Part shown: positions 32,438 to 42,916 of the stretch, one piece after another
Layout of the letters: the number at the start of each line of letters is the position of its first letter
Numbering within the stretch: the stretch's first letter is position 1
Origin: Cryoendolithus antarcticus
Lineage: Eukaryota > Ascomycota > Dothideomycetes > Cladosporiales > Cladosporiaceae
DNA length: 64,000 bases
Direction: 5' to 3'
Assembly (NCBI GenBank): GCA_002077065.1
Contig: NAJO01000034.1
Span: forward strand, 124,001 to 188,000
Position numbers and translations under genes: made by a program
Notes under the pieces: generated by a model
Told to the model about the DNA's origin: nothing
The model's database searches: none
The model's input: the letters and a program-made list of their open reading frames with translations, nothing else

Positions 32438-34237
32438 CTACAAATGTTGTCCTATCCAAACAATGCCACCTCCGCCGCGACTTCTGTACAGATCCTCATC
32501 CACCTTTTGCTTGGCCAGGCGCATCTTCAGCTCGGCGACGTGTCGCAGTTGACCAACTGTAGAATCTTCGTAGCCATCCCTCTTGCCGCCACTGCCACCG
32601 AACCAACTCCTCCAATCAAGCCAGCCTGCGCTCGTACCTCTCGCGCTCTCGCTCGCGCCACCTGAGCTCGTCATACGCTGTTGTAACATTGTCTCCCAAT
32701 TCGCGACACCAGTGCTCAAGCACGCTCTACACTTGATTCGCTCGGCTTCTGGAAGCGTGCGCGCTCCTTGCTTGGTATCGAGAGCAGCTTCTGCTATCGT
32801 GACTGCCTGGCGTGTCCAAGCGAGGCCTTCCGAAGATGCCGAAGAGCCCGCGGATAGTATCTCGCCGATGTATAGCATTAGCTCGCTCTCTTCGCAACTA
32901 GGCTCGGCCGACATACGAGTGAACGGCTCATCCCCGGTTTGTGACGGAACAGCCATCATCCGTGTTTGGAAGAGGCCGACGATTGATTGTGAGAGGGCGT
33001 CCAGTCCGGCGCTTTCACTGGCATTCGTAGTCTTACCATCTGCGAGTGCATTGCGTGGAGAGCTCTCAATCACCAATGGAGCGGTGCTACGAGCGCGCAG
33101 TATGGAGAGCAGCATTGGTAGCGCAGAGCTTTCGTCACCAGTGCGTGCGCGATGTACTGCGAGGGCCTTCGTCGCGGACAGCAGGTTCGGCGACACGACT
33201 GCAGCGCCTGCGTCCGATGTGCGAGCGCTTAGTACTGATGTCACTTTGTCGATGATGCCGTCCTGTAACGGCAGCGCAGCGAGAGCGATATCAACTCCCC
33301 ACTTGTACACTTCGCCTGCTGTCTGCGGTGTGCCCTGTAATTCGAGCCAGTTGGCATATCGCCAAACAGCATCTAGACGCTGCTGCGTTGAAAAGCCACG
33401 ACCTGTCAGGACTCTCATGTAGAACACCTCCGGAGCCTCGAACGCTGGTGCCACATCCTCCTCGCGAGGGGGTTTACCCAGGTAAGATGGAAGTGGCCGT
33501 GGATCAGGGTGTGAAGGTCCTACCACGACCTCTCTAGGGTACACCAGACCACGGCTCTTGTCAACCACCATATCGTGCAGCTGCTCGGCGGCTTCGGCGC
33601 AGCCCATGAGCACCTCGAAGTATCCTGCTCGCCACTGCTCACTCTTCCCCGTGATATCGTAGCCTGCCCTGCCCACATCTGCAATCGATATCCCTTCTCC
33701 GTCTACTAGCTCAACAACTCCCCTTGCATCCTTGCCCTCCTCTAGTCGCACAAGGGCGGCGAGATAGGTCGAAGCGACTTTCGCCCAGTCCACTCTGCCT
33801 GTGCCCGCACGATCCTCGCGGTCGAATCTTGCCCCTCGCAGCAGATTTCGCGTAAAGAAAGACCATTCGGCTGGCGTGGGCCGGCTGCGCTCATCAGTCT
33901 CAATCTGCCAGCCGAAGTAAGCGATGCCAGTGAGTACCAGGACGGTCCAGCCAATGGCAGTCCATCGTGCAGCAAGCCAGAGCTGGTCCTTGACGTAGAC
34001 TCGATTCTCGGTACTCAACAAGCGTAGGACATGTTGATCGAATGGCGACGCTCGTCTTGCGAACGATGGCTGGGCTAGATATGGGAGCTGTGGGCGTGGC
34101 GTGTGCCGAGCAACGAGGAGCAGCTGCGAGTTCTGTGTGAAGAGGCGGGACGTGGACGATGATGGGGACAGGTTGGGTGGCCGAGGGCGTCGCAAGTTCG
34201 GTATTCGCGAAAGGCGCAGTAATCTCCTTGACAGCAT
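32438..34237 (-). CDS. Mitochondrial single-span protein often mislabelled MFS maltose permease
   Basis: A single exon of 599 codons. The N-terminus is Arg/Ser/Pro-rich without acidic residues (MLSRRLLRLSRIPNLRRPRP), a good mitochondrial presequence. One membrane helix follows near residues 92-111 (WTAIGWTVLVLTGIAYFGWQ), preceded by VYVKDQLWLAARW and followed by PTPAEWSFFTRNLLRGAR. The long remainder is soluble and helical with TPR-like spacing (VWRYANWLELQGTPQTAGEVYKW). Orthologues are widely called MFS maltose permease in fungal databases, but one membrane segment cannot make a permease. A role at the inner membrane as an adaptor or assembly factor is an inference. Confidence 0.75.
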   Translation of the reverse strand: MLSRRLLRLSRIPNLRRPRPPNLSPSSSTSRLFTQNSQLLLVARHTPRPQLPYLAQPSFARRASPFDQHVLRLLSTENRVYVKDQLWLAARWTAIGWTVLVLTGIAYFGWQIETDERSRPTPAEWSFFTRNLLRGARFDREDRAGTGRVDWAKVASTYLAALVRLEEGKDARGVVELVDGEGISIADVGRAGYDITGKSEQWRAGYFEVLMGCAEAAEQLHDMVVDKSRGLVYPREVVVGPSHPDPRPLPSYLGKPPREEDVAPAFEAPEVFYMRVLTGRGFSTQQRLDAVWRYANWLELQGTPQTAGEVYKWGVDIALAALPLQDGIIDKVTSVLSARTSDAGAAVVSPNLLSATKALAVHRARTGDESSALPMLLSILRARSTAPLVIESSPRNALADGKTTNASESAGLDALSQSIVGLFQTRMMAVPSQTGDEPFTRMSAEPSCEESELMLYIGEILSAGSSASSEGLAWTRQAVTIAEAALDTKQGARTLPEAERIKCRACLSTGVANWETMLQQRMTSSGGASESARGTSAGWLDWRSWFGGSGGKRDGYEDSTVGQLRHVAELKMRLAKQKVDEDLYRSRGGGGIVWIGQHL

Positions 34238-34553
34238 CGCACCCTACGTACAATGGTTGTATCTTGCCCGGTATCACTGCTGGCTCAGATGATGTCGAGA
34301 TAGACCCTGAGGTCCATGTGCTCGTGCCGATCCGTCACTACTACCGCAGCGTTTGACGCCACCACTCAAACCGCGATAAACTATCCCTGGAGGCATATCG
34401 AGACTGCGACAAGTTAGTGCATCAGCATATCACTGGAAGCAAGGTGCAATCGCATGACAGCATTTGTGTCTCAAGCGCTCTTCGATCCAGCTCAGTATTT
34501 GAGTCTCTCTGGGCCAGGGACAAACCATCGGATTATCGCACACAGCTGCTGCC
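34238..34553. other. Divergent promoter region
   Basis: 316 bases between two divergent genes, the mitochondrial protein and the VMA22-like gene. No further feature was seen. Confidence 0.5.
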
Positions 34554-35282
34554 ATGACCTCGCTTTCAGAGGATGAGCAGACATTACTTGAACGACTAGA
34601 TCACTGCTGGACATTATACTTGACTCTACTGGACAACTACACCGCAGCGCAGCGGCAGATACAAGATCACTGCTCACATGGATTCCTGGCACTGGCCCGA
34701 GCCAATGCACGCGCCCCTCCCGGCCGACGATATGGTCAGGACTGGTATGATGGTCGGATGAAGGCAACTTGTCGCGTATCCATCGAGGACGGCAAGACTC
34801 ACCCGAATTCCGATACGACAATTATCCTGCCAAAGATTGCCATCAGATCGCACAGGTCTTCCAAAATCGACGGTGCAAGTGCGAAGGCACAAAATGGATC
34901 TTCAGGCAACGATGAACGTACATCTAGTCAGCATCTTCCGACTCCTCCTAGTACTCCCAGAGAGGAAGAGATACCTCCCGCATCAATCGACAGTCCCGGC
35001 ACTGGCAAGACTTCGGACACCACTTCCGGAGATCCCCTCAGATGGTATGGGATTCTTACAGCTCCAGATCTGCGACATGCACAAGCAGCCTTTACGAAGC
35101 TCATAGGCGAATGCACTGAGACCGACGCCGATGCTGACCACGATGGATTGAACGATGCATTCCCACTACCTAACGCGATCTCGATGGCGGCCACAACTTC
35201 GCGCGGTCTGCGTGAGCTTGAAATGGAGATCCGGAGACTGAGAAAGTTTGTGCAACGAATGCGGAAGTCGCATCCCGTGTGA
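34554..35282 (+). CDS. VMA22/CCDC115-like V-ATPase assembly factor
   Basis: A single exon of 242 codons. An N-terminal coiled-coil region (LLERLDHCWTLYLTLLDNYT) leads into QIQDHCSHGFLALARANARA, a pattern typical of the fungal relatives of yeast Vma22 and human CCDC115. A variable Ser/Pro-rich middle follows, then the conserved end with DPLRWYGILTAPDLRHAQAAF and a helix (RELEMEIRRLRKFVQRMRK). The family helps to assemble the V0 sector of the vacuolar ATPase at the ER. Length and domain order fit. The assignment is from pattern recognition. Confidence 0.75.
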   Translation: MTSLSEDEQTLLERLDHCWTLYLTLLDNYTAAQRQIQDHCSHGFLALARANARAPPGRRYGQDWYDGRMKATCRVSIEDGKTHPNSDTTIILPKIAIRSHRSSKIDGASAKAQNGSSGNDERTSSQHLPTPPSTPREEEIPPASIDSPGTGKTSDTTSGDPLRWYGILTAPDLRHAQAAFTKLIGECTETDADADHDGLNDAFPLPNAISMAATTSRGLRELEMEIRRLRKFVQRMRKSHPV

Positions 35283-35715
35283 GCGCTCTGCCTCTTCAGT
35301 GGTTATCATGTGGGATGTGCATGCATTGGGCTTCTCGGGCACAAGTCGGGAATCACATCGCTGCTTCGAGTATTGGAGCTGGTGCAATGGCTCTTGTAAG
35401 TGGTCTTCGACGATTTATGACGGTGCATGCCCGTGGTCTCGTGTCGGTCTTCTCAGTCCGGCGTTTGGCGCGCGATATCTCCGACTTTTTCCGGTGCTGA
35501 TTGTGATGCGCTCGCATCAGAAGAGCTGGCAACTGAAGGTTGGCTTGTGCGAGCAGAAGCCGTTTTGCTGGCGTACGCTTACAGCTCGGCACAAACACGC
35601 ACTATCATTGAATGGCGAGAGACGGCCAGTGTCTGTCTCGAATGGCGCCCATGTAGAGAACCGAATACTTTCCAGCTACCCTTTGTTCTCTTCTGTCGCA
35701 GCGCCTCCTTCCAGC
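35283..35715. other. Intergenic, open frame upstream of the next gene
   Basis: 433 bases. The reading frame of the next gene stays open here for 156 codons, but this part lacks protein-like composition and precedes a proper signal peptide, so I treat it as promoter and 5' UTR. Confidence 0.5.
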
Positions 35716-38700
35716 ATGTCAGAGACAGGACATGTAGCATGGCTTTGGACACGAGACAGCATTGCCATAGTCTGCAATCTCTTTCTCGGACTACTCTTCC
35801 TGATCTGGTCGCATGGAGCCGTCGTTGCCTCCTCCGCTCCCCTCGAAGACTCAGAGGTACCTAGCTCTCATCTGCGGCGGAATTCCCCCGAAGTCTGGAA
35901 CGCAGACACAACGTTGTCGATATTCCCACCTCGCGATCAATTGTCTTCCATCGATGTAGACGTTGTCAATCCGCGAGCTAGCAACATCGCGATCAGAACT
36001 CGCGGTGCACACACACCTCAGAGTTCATCACGCAATGTCAACAACACCCATGATTCCATCAAGTCGGGGAGTGGCCAAGTGGACTACGGCGCTCTATACG
36101 AAAGTGATCGACACTTCGATCTCTTCCAGGCGAAGCAAGTCGGGTACTGGCTTAATGCCTATATGAGCGCGACTATCGATTCAGGCTGCGTGCTCGAGAG
36201 CAGCTGGACTGCCTTCACTGCCCTTGATGCACATGGCTGGGTCGAGCAACGAGCGAACAACAAGACAGAGATTACAGTGTCTGATCCTGTTAAAGCATTC
36301 TTCAATACCGTGAAGTCCGCACTTGGGCTCCAAGATCGGGTCGAGGACATTGCGAACGCGAACTGGCAGCATAGTCAAACGAAGACGGTCAGTGGGATCA
36401 CATACCAGGCGACCAACGGTTACTATGATCAGGCTTATAGTAGGAGTATGATCATGGTCATGAATCTGGACAGTCCTATGGAAGCAGGATCAAAACAATC
36501 ACCGCCTCTGGGTGATAGCCGACACCCCATCGTAAAGCTGAGGATCTGGAGCGACATTACCTTTCTGACATACAAGAAGTACTGCGAGGATCATTCGTTC
36601 GTCGTGGCCGACCTGCAGGCTGTCGCACACAGATTTGTAGCCAAACTGCAGACTATAAAGATCCTGGAAGCACTACTCGGCCAGGACAAGCCATCCCTTG
36701 AGCACGCGAAGGTGCTGTATGGCGAAGATCTCGCTGCTCTCATTGCCACGCCATCGGGCCAGGGCTCCGTGTGGCTACTTACTCAACACAAGGCTGCCCT
36801 CGGTAAGCGAGGCATCACTACCGCTCGGGTTTGGTATCAGAACGGCTGGCAAGTTGTCTTTCTCTTTGGACAGCCTACTTTCCCTTCGCAGCTACTTCAC
36901 CGGGACTCGCTGTCCGCTCAGAGACTTCCACATAGTCTTCTGGATGGCTCTGTCGCGTCTGGTGACCTTGAGGTTCCAGCTCTCGTGCCTAGGCGTACTG
37001 GTGACGACGCGGATGTACGGCTTCAGCATGGAGACACCGTCGGGCAAAGGCTACCACCACGTATCGACTTGGCGTACTTTCCGGATGCCCAATACGCCAG
37101 GTTCGTTGCTAAGGGTAAGTCTCTAAACGGCGCCCTACAGTCAGCAGATAACTGTCTACCCGACACCACCTTCACCAAACTCAGTCAGTTGCAAGACTGG
37201 GGCTGGGAGAATCCTCTGAGAAAGCAAGTGAACCAAGATGTGCAGGACAAGACCAGGGACAACGTTTTCCGCTCCGCGCATGTGCAGGCGTCGCAGAAGA
37301 AGACTGACAACTTCTGGGCCGTCGATGAGCATATCACGGAGAAAGACAAGGGCATGACGACGTATTACCCGTCTGGTGCAGTGTACAGCAACCAGTACAA
37401 CTCCCGCCTCATAATCGCAGTAGCAAATTTTGGTCCGGCAGAGAAGGGTCATCTGATGACACCACCCGTGACAGGAGACCCAAATCCGTACCCTTGGCTA
37501 TCACATTGGTCAGACGTCGTCTTCCTTGAGTTTCAGGACTTCATGAAAAAGAACGGCAAAGACATGCGGGACCTGCAAGGACTTTGGCAGAAAGGAATTA
37601 TCAATCAGGACACTGTCAATCTGATATCGAGGGTTTGCGGAAATGTGAGGCGAAAGGACGTGAGTGATTCACCACTGATTGCAATATCGCAGCCAGATCC
37701 GAGAGACTGACAGCGAAACGTGTAGGTACCTCAATGGCCGGGCCGTACGTTCGCATCCGGTACTGACGAATTTGCCGCCCTTCTAGCAACTGACAATGGT
37801 GTTGGAGGCGCATACCTTCTTGGTCAACATCGCGAAGTTCTCGGTCACAGGTACTTCACTAATGTTACAGTGTTCTATGACGGAGACCCGCACCTCCTGT
37901 GGTCGATCGGGACTTTGCAAGACGGAGATGCGAAGAGGAAGCGAGAAGTGCCACGAGCGATACCGCAGCAAGTTCAATCCCTTGCTGTGCTACCGCGTGC
38001 CTCCTTGGATCCATGGGAGAGCACAGCGGAGGACCTGGTGAAAGAAGCGAAAGAGTCCGGCATATATCTCTCCAGCATACAGAACAAAGATGAGCCCGAA
38101 TTAGACCAGTGCAGTTTCAATCAAAGCAGGTTCCTCAACGTCAGTGCACTGCAGCAGTATGGGTGGGTCCTGGGAGAAGACGGCAGACCTAGGAAGACAA
38201 CCTATCAATCCATCATATCAGCAGCAAAGTCTTTAGGCCTGGTCAATCTCGGCAACGCATACAAGTCGAGGCACTCCATGCAGTCACAGGAAGGCGCATC
38301 TACATTCTGGCCCACGGGAGCCGTGTATACGAGTTTCATAATGCGCGGTATCATTGGTGCAGTGAACAATAAGAGTCCAATGCATGAGGGCCCGAAGAAG
38401 ATCCCACCGATCGATGGCAAGAAAGATCCCTTTCCTCCCCTGTCCAGCTGGAGTGATGTGGCCTTTTTGCAGTATCAGAACTATTGCAAAGGCGATCCTG
38501 GTTGCATGCATGACTTGCAAGGTGTTGTACGCGACACTGTCATCAACACATACACTGACAAGGTAGCGGGCCTGTTGTTCGGGCCACGGGGCCCAGGGAA
38601 GTGGCCTGGCACAATCTGTAATCCAGGAGATGACAATTTTAATATATTCATGGGGGTCCCGAACGGGAAAGGGGTCACGTATTTGCTGGTCAGTGGAAGC

Positions 38701-39070
38701 CGCATTGCTTGTGCGACTAGGCATTCTTAGCTGACGTGTACTCGTATGTGTTCAGGCTCAGCACCGCAAGCAATTCAACTGGAAGGTGGTCGACAGGATA
38801 CATGTCTTCAGCAAGGGGGGAACTGATTTGAACATCTTCTATCACATAAGCGACCACGGTGCAAGCAGCCCGCATACTCCTAGGTTTGATAGCCATACCT
38901 CGGATATATTAGAGCTCATAGACGCTCCTGGAGCGCAAGATGGGGTCGAAGCGAAAGTTGAGGCGTGGAGTGCAGGCTCGGGAGTTGAGACGCTGCTAAG
39001 GAAGATGCAGAGGGTGATTGGGAAGGTCGTGGGCAGGTGTGGGCCGGAAGGGGAGTGTAGTCGGCAATAG
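35716..39070 (+). CDS. Large secreted protein with three related units, family unknown
   Basis: Exons 35716-37659, 37726-38688 and 38756-39070, all phase 0, with introns of 66 and 67 nt; 1073 residues. A signal peptide or signal anchor lies at about residues 13-40 (IAIVCNLFLGLLFLIWSHGA). The rest consists of three diverged units. Each has a Trp-Ser-Asp block followed by Phe-Leu (RIWSDITFL 277-285, HWSDVVFL 598-605, SWSDVAFL 889-896) and a DLQ motif about 20 residues later (299, 619, 911). Each then has a Gly-x-Gly...LL-x-QH segment (348-359, 674-683, 963-973). Units two and three also share GWGW or YGWV and the S/TGAVYS/T motif. No known domain is recognised. The pattern suggests duplication of a domain of about 300 residues and extracellular location. 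The third unit is cut short at its C-terminus. Confidence 0.8.
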
Positions 39071-39339
39071 GTGTGCTGTAAAATGCTGTCGACCAGACAA
39101 AACTAAACACCCAGTTCCTGAGCCCTACTCTGCTGCTGCAGATGTAGGTTAGCAACTCAAATGCATGACAATGGTCTGTCACGGTTGAGTAAAACATGCT
39201 AAGACGAGCGCAAGGTGCGCGATGTACATGGCCCTCAGGCCATACATGTGATGATCTACGAGACCTGCCCTGACAAAATAAAGGTTCCATTGGTATCATA
39301 AGTCCCCCAGTCCTTCCCTTGCTGCCCACTCCAATCCAT

Positions 39340-41871
39340 CTATCCCTCCCTCCCCCTCTCCAAATCCTCCCCTTCCTCCTCCCCAACAAGACTAACCTCC
39401 ACCAAGCTTCCCTCCCTCTCCGCACTCTCCGCACCCCTTCCTGCAACTCCACTAGGCCCACTACTTCCAAGACTCCTCACCACATCGCCTTTACAAATCG
39501 GGCATGTCCGTCGTCTCGTCACAAGCCAAGGCGTGATACAGCCTTCATGAAACTCGTGGCCACAAGGGAGGGACATGACGCGCGAGATGCCGTCGATGTA
39601 TTCTTCTAGACAAACGACACATTCGCGCTGCTTGCGGCGCCAGTGGTGTGTCAAATCTTGCGCCAAAGCCGTAGTAGGCAGAGGCTGGGAAGGTAAAGTC
39701 TCCGGTGCCGAGGAGGAGGTAGGCGGCATAGCCAGCCTCTCCCTTTGCCTCGGCATCCTGATCGGTCGCGAGGCCGAAGGTAAGAGCGGGGACGTCAAAG
39801 TCGCTGCCGCGGGTGATGAAGCTTCCACCGCGCGGATCGGAGAGGTGGAGGCAGAGGAGTGCGTTGATGAGGAGGTACCCATTGTTTGGTAGGTGCGGAC
39901 TGGGAGGCGCTCGACGACAGATTTTGGAGCTCGCCAGCGGCGGCGACGAATGCGAGAACGGAGGAGGAGCAGCGCATAGACTACTGTCAGTGTCACGAGC
40001 GGTGAGACGACGAGGACTAGTAGCGTGTCGAAGAAGGGGGAGGAGGACATTGAGGTGGGCGTGAGGGTCACCCAGAGGCCGGTGTGTTCGGGTTCGTCGT
40101 CCTTGTCCTTGCTTTCCTTAGTGTCTTGAGCGTGTGCATTCCTGGTGGGTGGAGTCGCAGGCTTCTTGGGAGATGTAGTAGCGGTGGTGTGTTGCTCTGA
40201 CTGCACGTCGTGATGCCTGTTTGACGATGAAGAGAAGATCCGGCGAAGCCAGCTTCGTGAGTCTTCGCTATGCACGTTCTTGCTTGGCTTCTGGTACTTC
40301 GTCCTGGCTTCGCTCTTTCCTTGTGCCGGTGATCCAACATCAACCGCATGATGCGGAGCCTTGCCATACTCGCCACTGCCAGGTACGATGCTGCCTCCTC
40401 TTGGTCCACCGTGTGCGACTACTTTAGTGCTCTTGGCTGAAGGTTGACTTGTCGAAGTCGAGCTCGTTCCAGCCGCCTGCTTCAGCTGCTGTTCACGCTG
40501 CTCCGCCACCAGATCGGCATCTCTCCAGTCCTGGACGCCAATCACGAAGTCATCGTCGGCCTGCTTTGTGGGTTTCTTGGTCGAAGCAGCCTTGGCCACA
40601 GTAGATGTAGTCTGAGCAGCTTTGCCAATCTTCAACTGCTTCGGTGACTCCTCCTCCTCGAACTCTTGCTGTAAGACCCAGTTGAGCTTACCGCTGGCAG
40701 GCGGACGACTACTGTCTGCAGGTCCGTTGTCCGCACCACCCGAGCCTAGCAATGTCCAGATCCATCGACCTTCGCCGTCCTGCTCTGCATCGCCACTCTT
40801 CTTCGGCTTCGCAGTACCCTTCTTCGACCCTGGCTTTGCTTTGGCGGTAGCAGTGGCCTTCGCTGGGGTGGTCGTGCTCGTGAAATTTGGCTTCTCAATT
40901 GCAGCAGCCTTCTTGCCGCTCGCCTCCGTACCCGCTGCCTTGTCACCAAGAGCCACGCCAAGTCGTGCTAAATCTTCAGCGGTGAGATCCTCGCTTCCAT
41001 GGTGGAATGGTATAAGGCTCGACAGCAGATGTGCTGTGGTATGCGAGGTGAAGAGTGCCGGTATCGTGATGTTCGAAGTGTCTCCCCGAGCATACATCGT
41101 GACAAGCGGTCCACCTCTGATGTCGTCTCCCACGATCAGTGCAACGCCACCTCTTCGCTGCACCCATTTTGCTTTCTCCAAGAAGCCACAGCCGCCTCTG
41201 CTGAGTAGTACAACCTTCCCAGAGATCTCCGCGCTCTCTTGGAGTGATTGTATGTCTGCATGGCCTGGCTTCTTGCCCACCACAGCTGAAGCTGCTGCTC
41301 CGTTCTGCTTGACAGCATCGGAAGGCGAAAGTGGGTGATGCAGATGATCGTCAGTCCCATCGTCCTCTATTGGAAGACCTTCACTCTCCTCCACAACGTC
41401 CTCGTCCTCGTCGATCAGCCCCCTCTTCGGTCTTTCCTTCCCTGCCTCCTTGCTCTCAGCCTTGCTTTCAGGAACGCTCCTCTTCGCTCCGTTCACCTCG
41501 CCATCCCTCCATCCAGGTACATCACTGCATCCCAGCTCCCCTTCAGCGCCGCCTGCGGCACTTCGCCCTAGATGATCATCCCCAAAGCCACTGCCCACCC
41601 ACAACTGACCGCTCAGACTCTTGACCGGCAATAGTGGACCAAACGCTGCTGGTCTGGCGAGGAAGAAGGTAGAATTGTCGTCTGTCAGACTTATAATTGC
41701 TGACGGAGGGAAAAGAGAAGAAGGTGTTCGCCAGTTGAAGTAAGCACCAAGTCGGGATTGTGAGAGTGCGGGGGTAGGTGTTTGGGTCTGACGGAAGGGA
41801 CCAAGGAAGAGCAGACCGAAGAATGCGAGAATGCAAGTCGCTATCATCAATAAGAAGCGGAGAGGTCGCAT
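39340..41871 (-). CDS. PA-TM-RING type E3 ubiquitin ligase
   Basis: A single exon of 843 codons. The N-terminus is a signal sequence (LLMIATCILAFFGLLFLG). A protease-associated (PA) domain spans roughly residues 210-330, with KVVLLSRGGCGFLEKAKWVQ and IPALFTSHTTAHLL; a long acidic insert precedes it. After a Lys/Ser/Thr-rich linker there is one membrane helix (LLVLVVSPLVTLTVVYALLLL), and a RING-H2 finger lies at 751-793 (CVVCLEEY, CGHEFHEGCI, CPIC). The protein would sit in endosomal or vacuolar membrane with the PA domain in the lumen and the RING in the cytosol, marking membrane proteins for degradation. The C-terminal 40 residues are acidic and poorly conserved in character. Confidence 0.9.
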   Translation of the reverse strand: MRPLRFLLMIATCILAFFGLLFLGPFRQTQTPTPALSQSRLGAYFNWRTPSSLFPPSAIISLTDDNSTFFLARPAAFGPLLPVKSLSGQLWVGSGFGDDHLGRSAAGGAEGELGCSDVPGWRDGEVNGAKRSVPESKAESKEAGKERPKRGLIDEDEDVVEESEGLPIEDDGTDDHLHHPLSPSDAVKQNGAAASAVVGKKPGHADIQSLQESAEISGKVVLLSRGGCGFLEKAKWVQRRGGVALIVGDDIRGGPLVTMYARGDTSNITIPALFTSHTTAHLLSSLIPFHHGSEDLTAEDLARLGVALGDKAAGTEASGKKAAAIEKPNFTSTTTPAKATATAKAKPGSKKGTAKPKKSGDAEQDGEGRWIWTLLGSGGADNGPADSSRPPASGKLNWVLQQEFEEEESPKQLKIGKAAQTTSTVAKAASTKKPTKQADDDFVIGVQDWRDADLVAEQREQQLKQAAGTSSTSTSQPSAKSTKVVAHGGPRGGSIVPGSGEYGKAPHHAVDVGSPAQGKSEARTKYQKPSKNVHSEDSRSWLRRIFSSSSNRHHDVQSEQHTTATTSPKKPATPPTRNAHAQDTKESKDKDDEPEHTGLWVTLTPTSMSSSPFFDTLLVLVVSPLVTLTVVYALLLLRSRIRRRRWRAPKSVVERLPVRTYQTMGTSSSTHSSASTSPIRAVEASSPAAATLTSPLLPSASRPIRMPRQRERLAMPPTSSSAPETLPSQPLPTTALAQDLTHHWRRKQRECVVCLEEYIDGISRVMSLPCGHEFHEGCITPWLVTRRRTCPICKGDVVRSLGSSGPSGVAGRGAESAEREGSLVEVSLVGEEEGEDLERGREG

Positions 41872-42356
41872 GATGGCGGTGGTTTATGTGGGTGCCTGGC
41901 GATGCTGGGGTGGAGCGGAAATGCCTCAGAGGTGGTGGAGGTGGAGCATCATCTGACGGTGATGGCGCTCGGGAAGAGGGCGGGGTGGAGAAGCGAAAGA
42001 TGAGCGAAGGAGAGTGGAAAGGCAGTGTACAGCGACAACGATGGGCTTCTGCTGCCCAGGACTGCGCATATGATCTACATGTCGTCGATACTCCCATGTG
42101 ACCCACATCTCGGTCCGAGTTCCGTGTCCGCCGAGACTCTCGCATCTGTGCCCTACAGCTCGACTACACCCCATCCACCCCAATAACACCTTGGACACAT
42201 TCATACCGTATAGCCGCCGATACAGACCGTCTGGATAGCTACTGGACGCCTACCCGAACGCGTACTTGAACAGCATCTTCGAGTCTTTTCAGTCGACTGT
42301 CCACCAGACGAGAAGCTGCCAATTTCAGCTACACTTACCCGCACACCCTGTCAACC
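41872..42356. other. Divergent promoter region
   Basis: 485 bases between the RING ligase start and the Asterix start. Frames here are short, and most are extensions antisense to the promoter. No other feature was recognised. Confidence 0.5.
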
Positions 42357-42916
42357 ATGGCACAACGGAAAGACATGCGCCGGGACGACCTGAGTACGTG
42401 ACGACTCTGCCTTACTTCAGCGTACCCAAAGCTGACAGCCTGAGTAGTCGTACCCTACTCGCCACCTAAGAACGAAAAGGAAGACGTCGACATGCAAAGC
42501 ACAATGGCCTCGACACTCCCCATGGCAGCTGTACGTCTTGACTTTCCACTTCCTCCGAGCGAAACCCCCTTGCAGAATCCCTCTCCGTCCCTTCAACCCT
42601 TGGCTCGATCTATACTCCAAGATCTTCTGCCCAAAATCATCCGCCCCTTCCCCCTTTTCCCTCCCACCTGACCCAACCCTCACAGATCTTCACACGCAAC
42701 AAGCTAATAGGCTGGACATCCGTCCTCTTCGCCATCCAAGCCTGGCTCTCGGAAACGCCCGCTTCCAAGGCCTCCTCAACAACTCCGGCCATAATGTCCT
42801 TCGGCATGGCCATGATGGGCGTGGGAGTCGCCTACCTACCGCTGTTCTTGCCACCGGCTGCTGGGGGCGTGGGACAGGCGACGCCAGCGGGAGCTGCGGC
42901 ACCGCAGGCAGCATGA
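42357..42916 (+). CDS. Asterix (UPF0139) homologue, PAT complex subunit
   Basis: Exons 42357-42393, 42448-42530 and 42686-42916 with introns of 54 and 155 nt; 116 residues. The protein begins MAQRKDMRRDDL and continues IVPYSPPKNEKEDVDMQSTM, then ASTLPMAAIFTRNKLIGW, the typical fungal UPF0139 pattern. Two hydrophobic segments follow (SVLFAIQAWLSE and MSFGMAMMGVGVAYLPLFLP). In animals, Asterix pairs with CCDC47 in the PAT complex, an ER chaperone for polar membrane helices; the fungal homologue is presumed to be an ER membrane protein of similar role. No single exon exceeds 80 codons, so the gene is easily missed. Confidence 0.88.

Noticed and set aside
40622..41338. 238-codon plus-strand frame
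   Set aside because: It is antisense to the RING ligase gene; Ser/Pro/Ala-rich with no motif.
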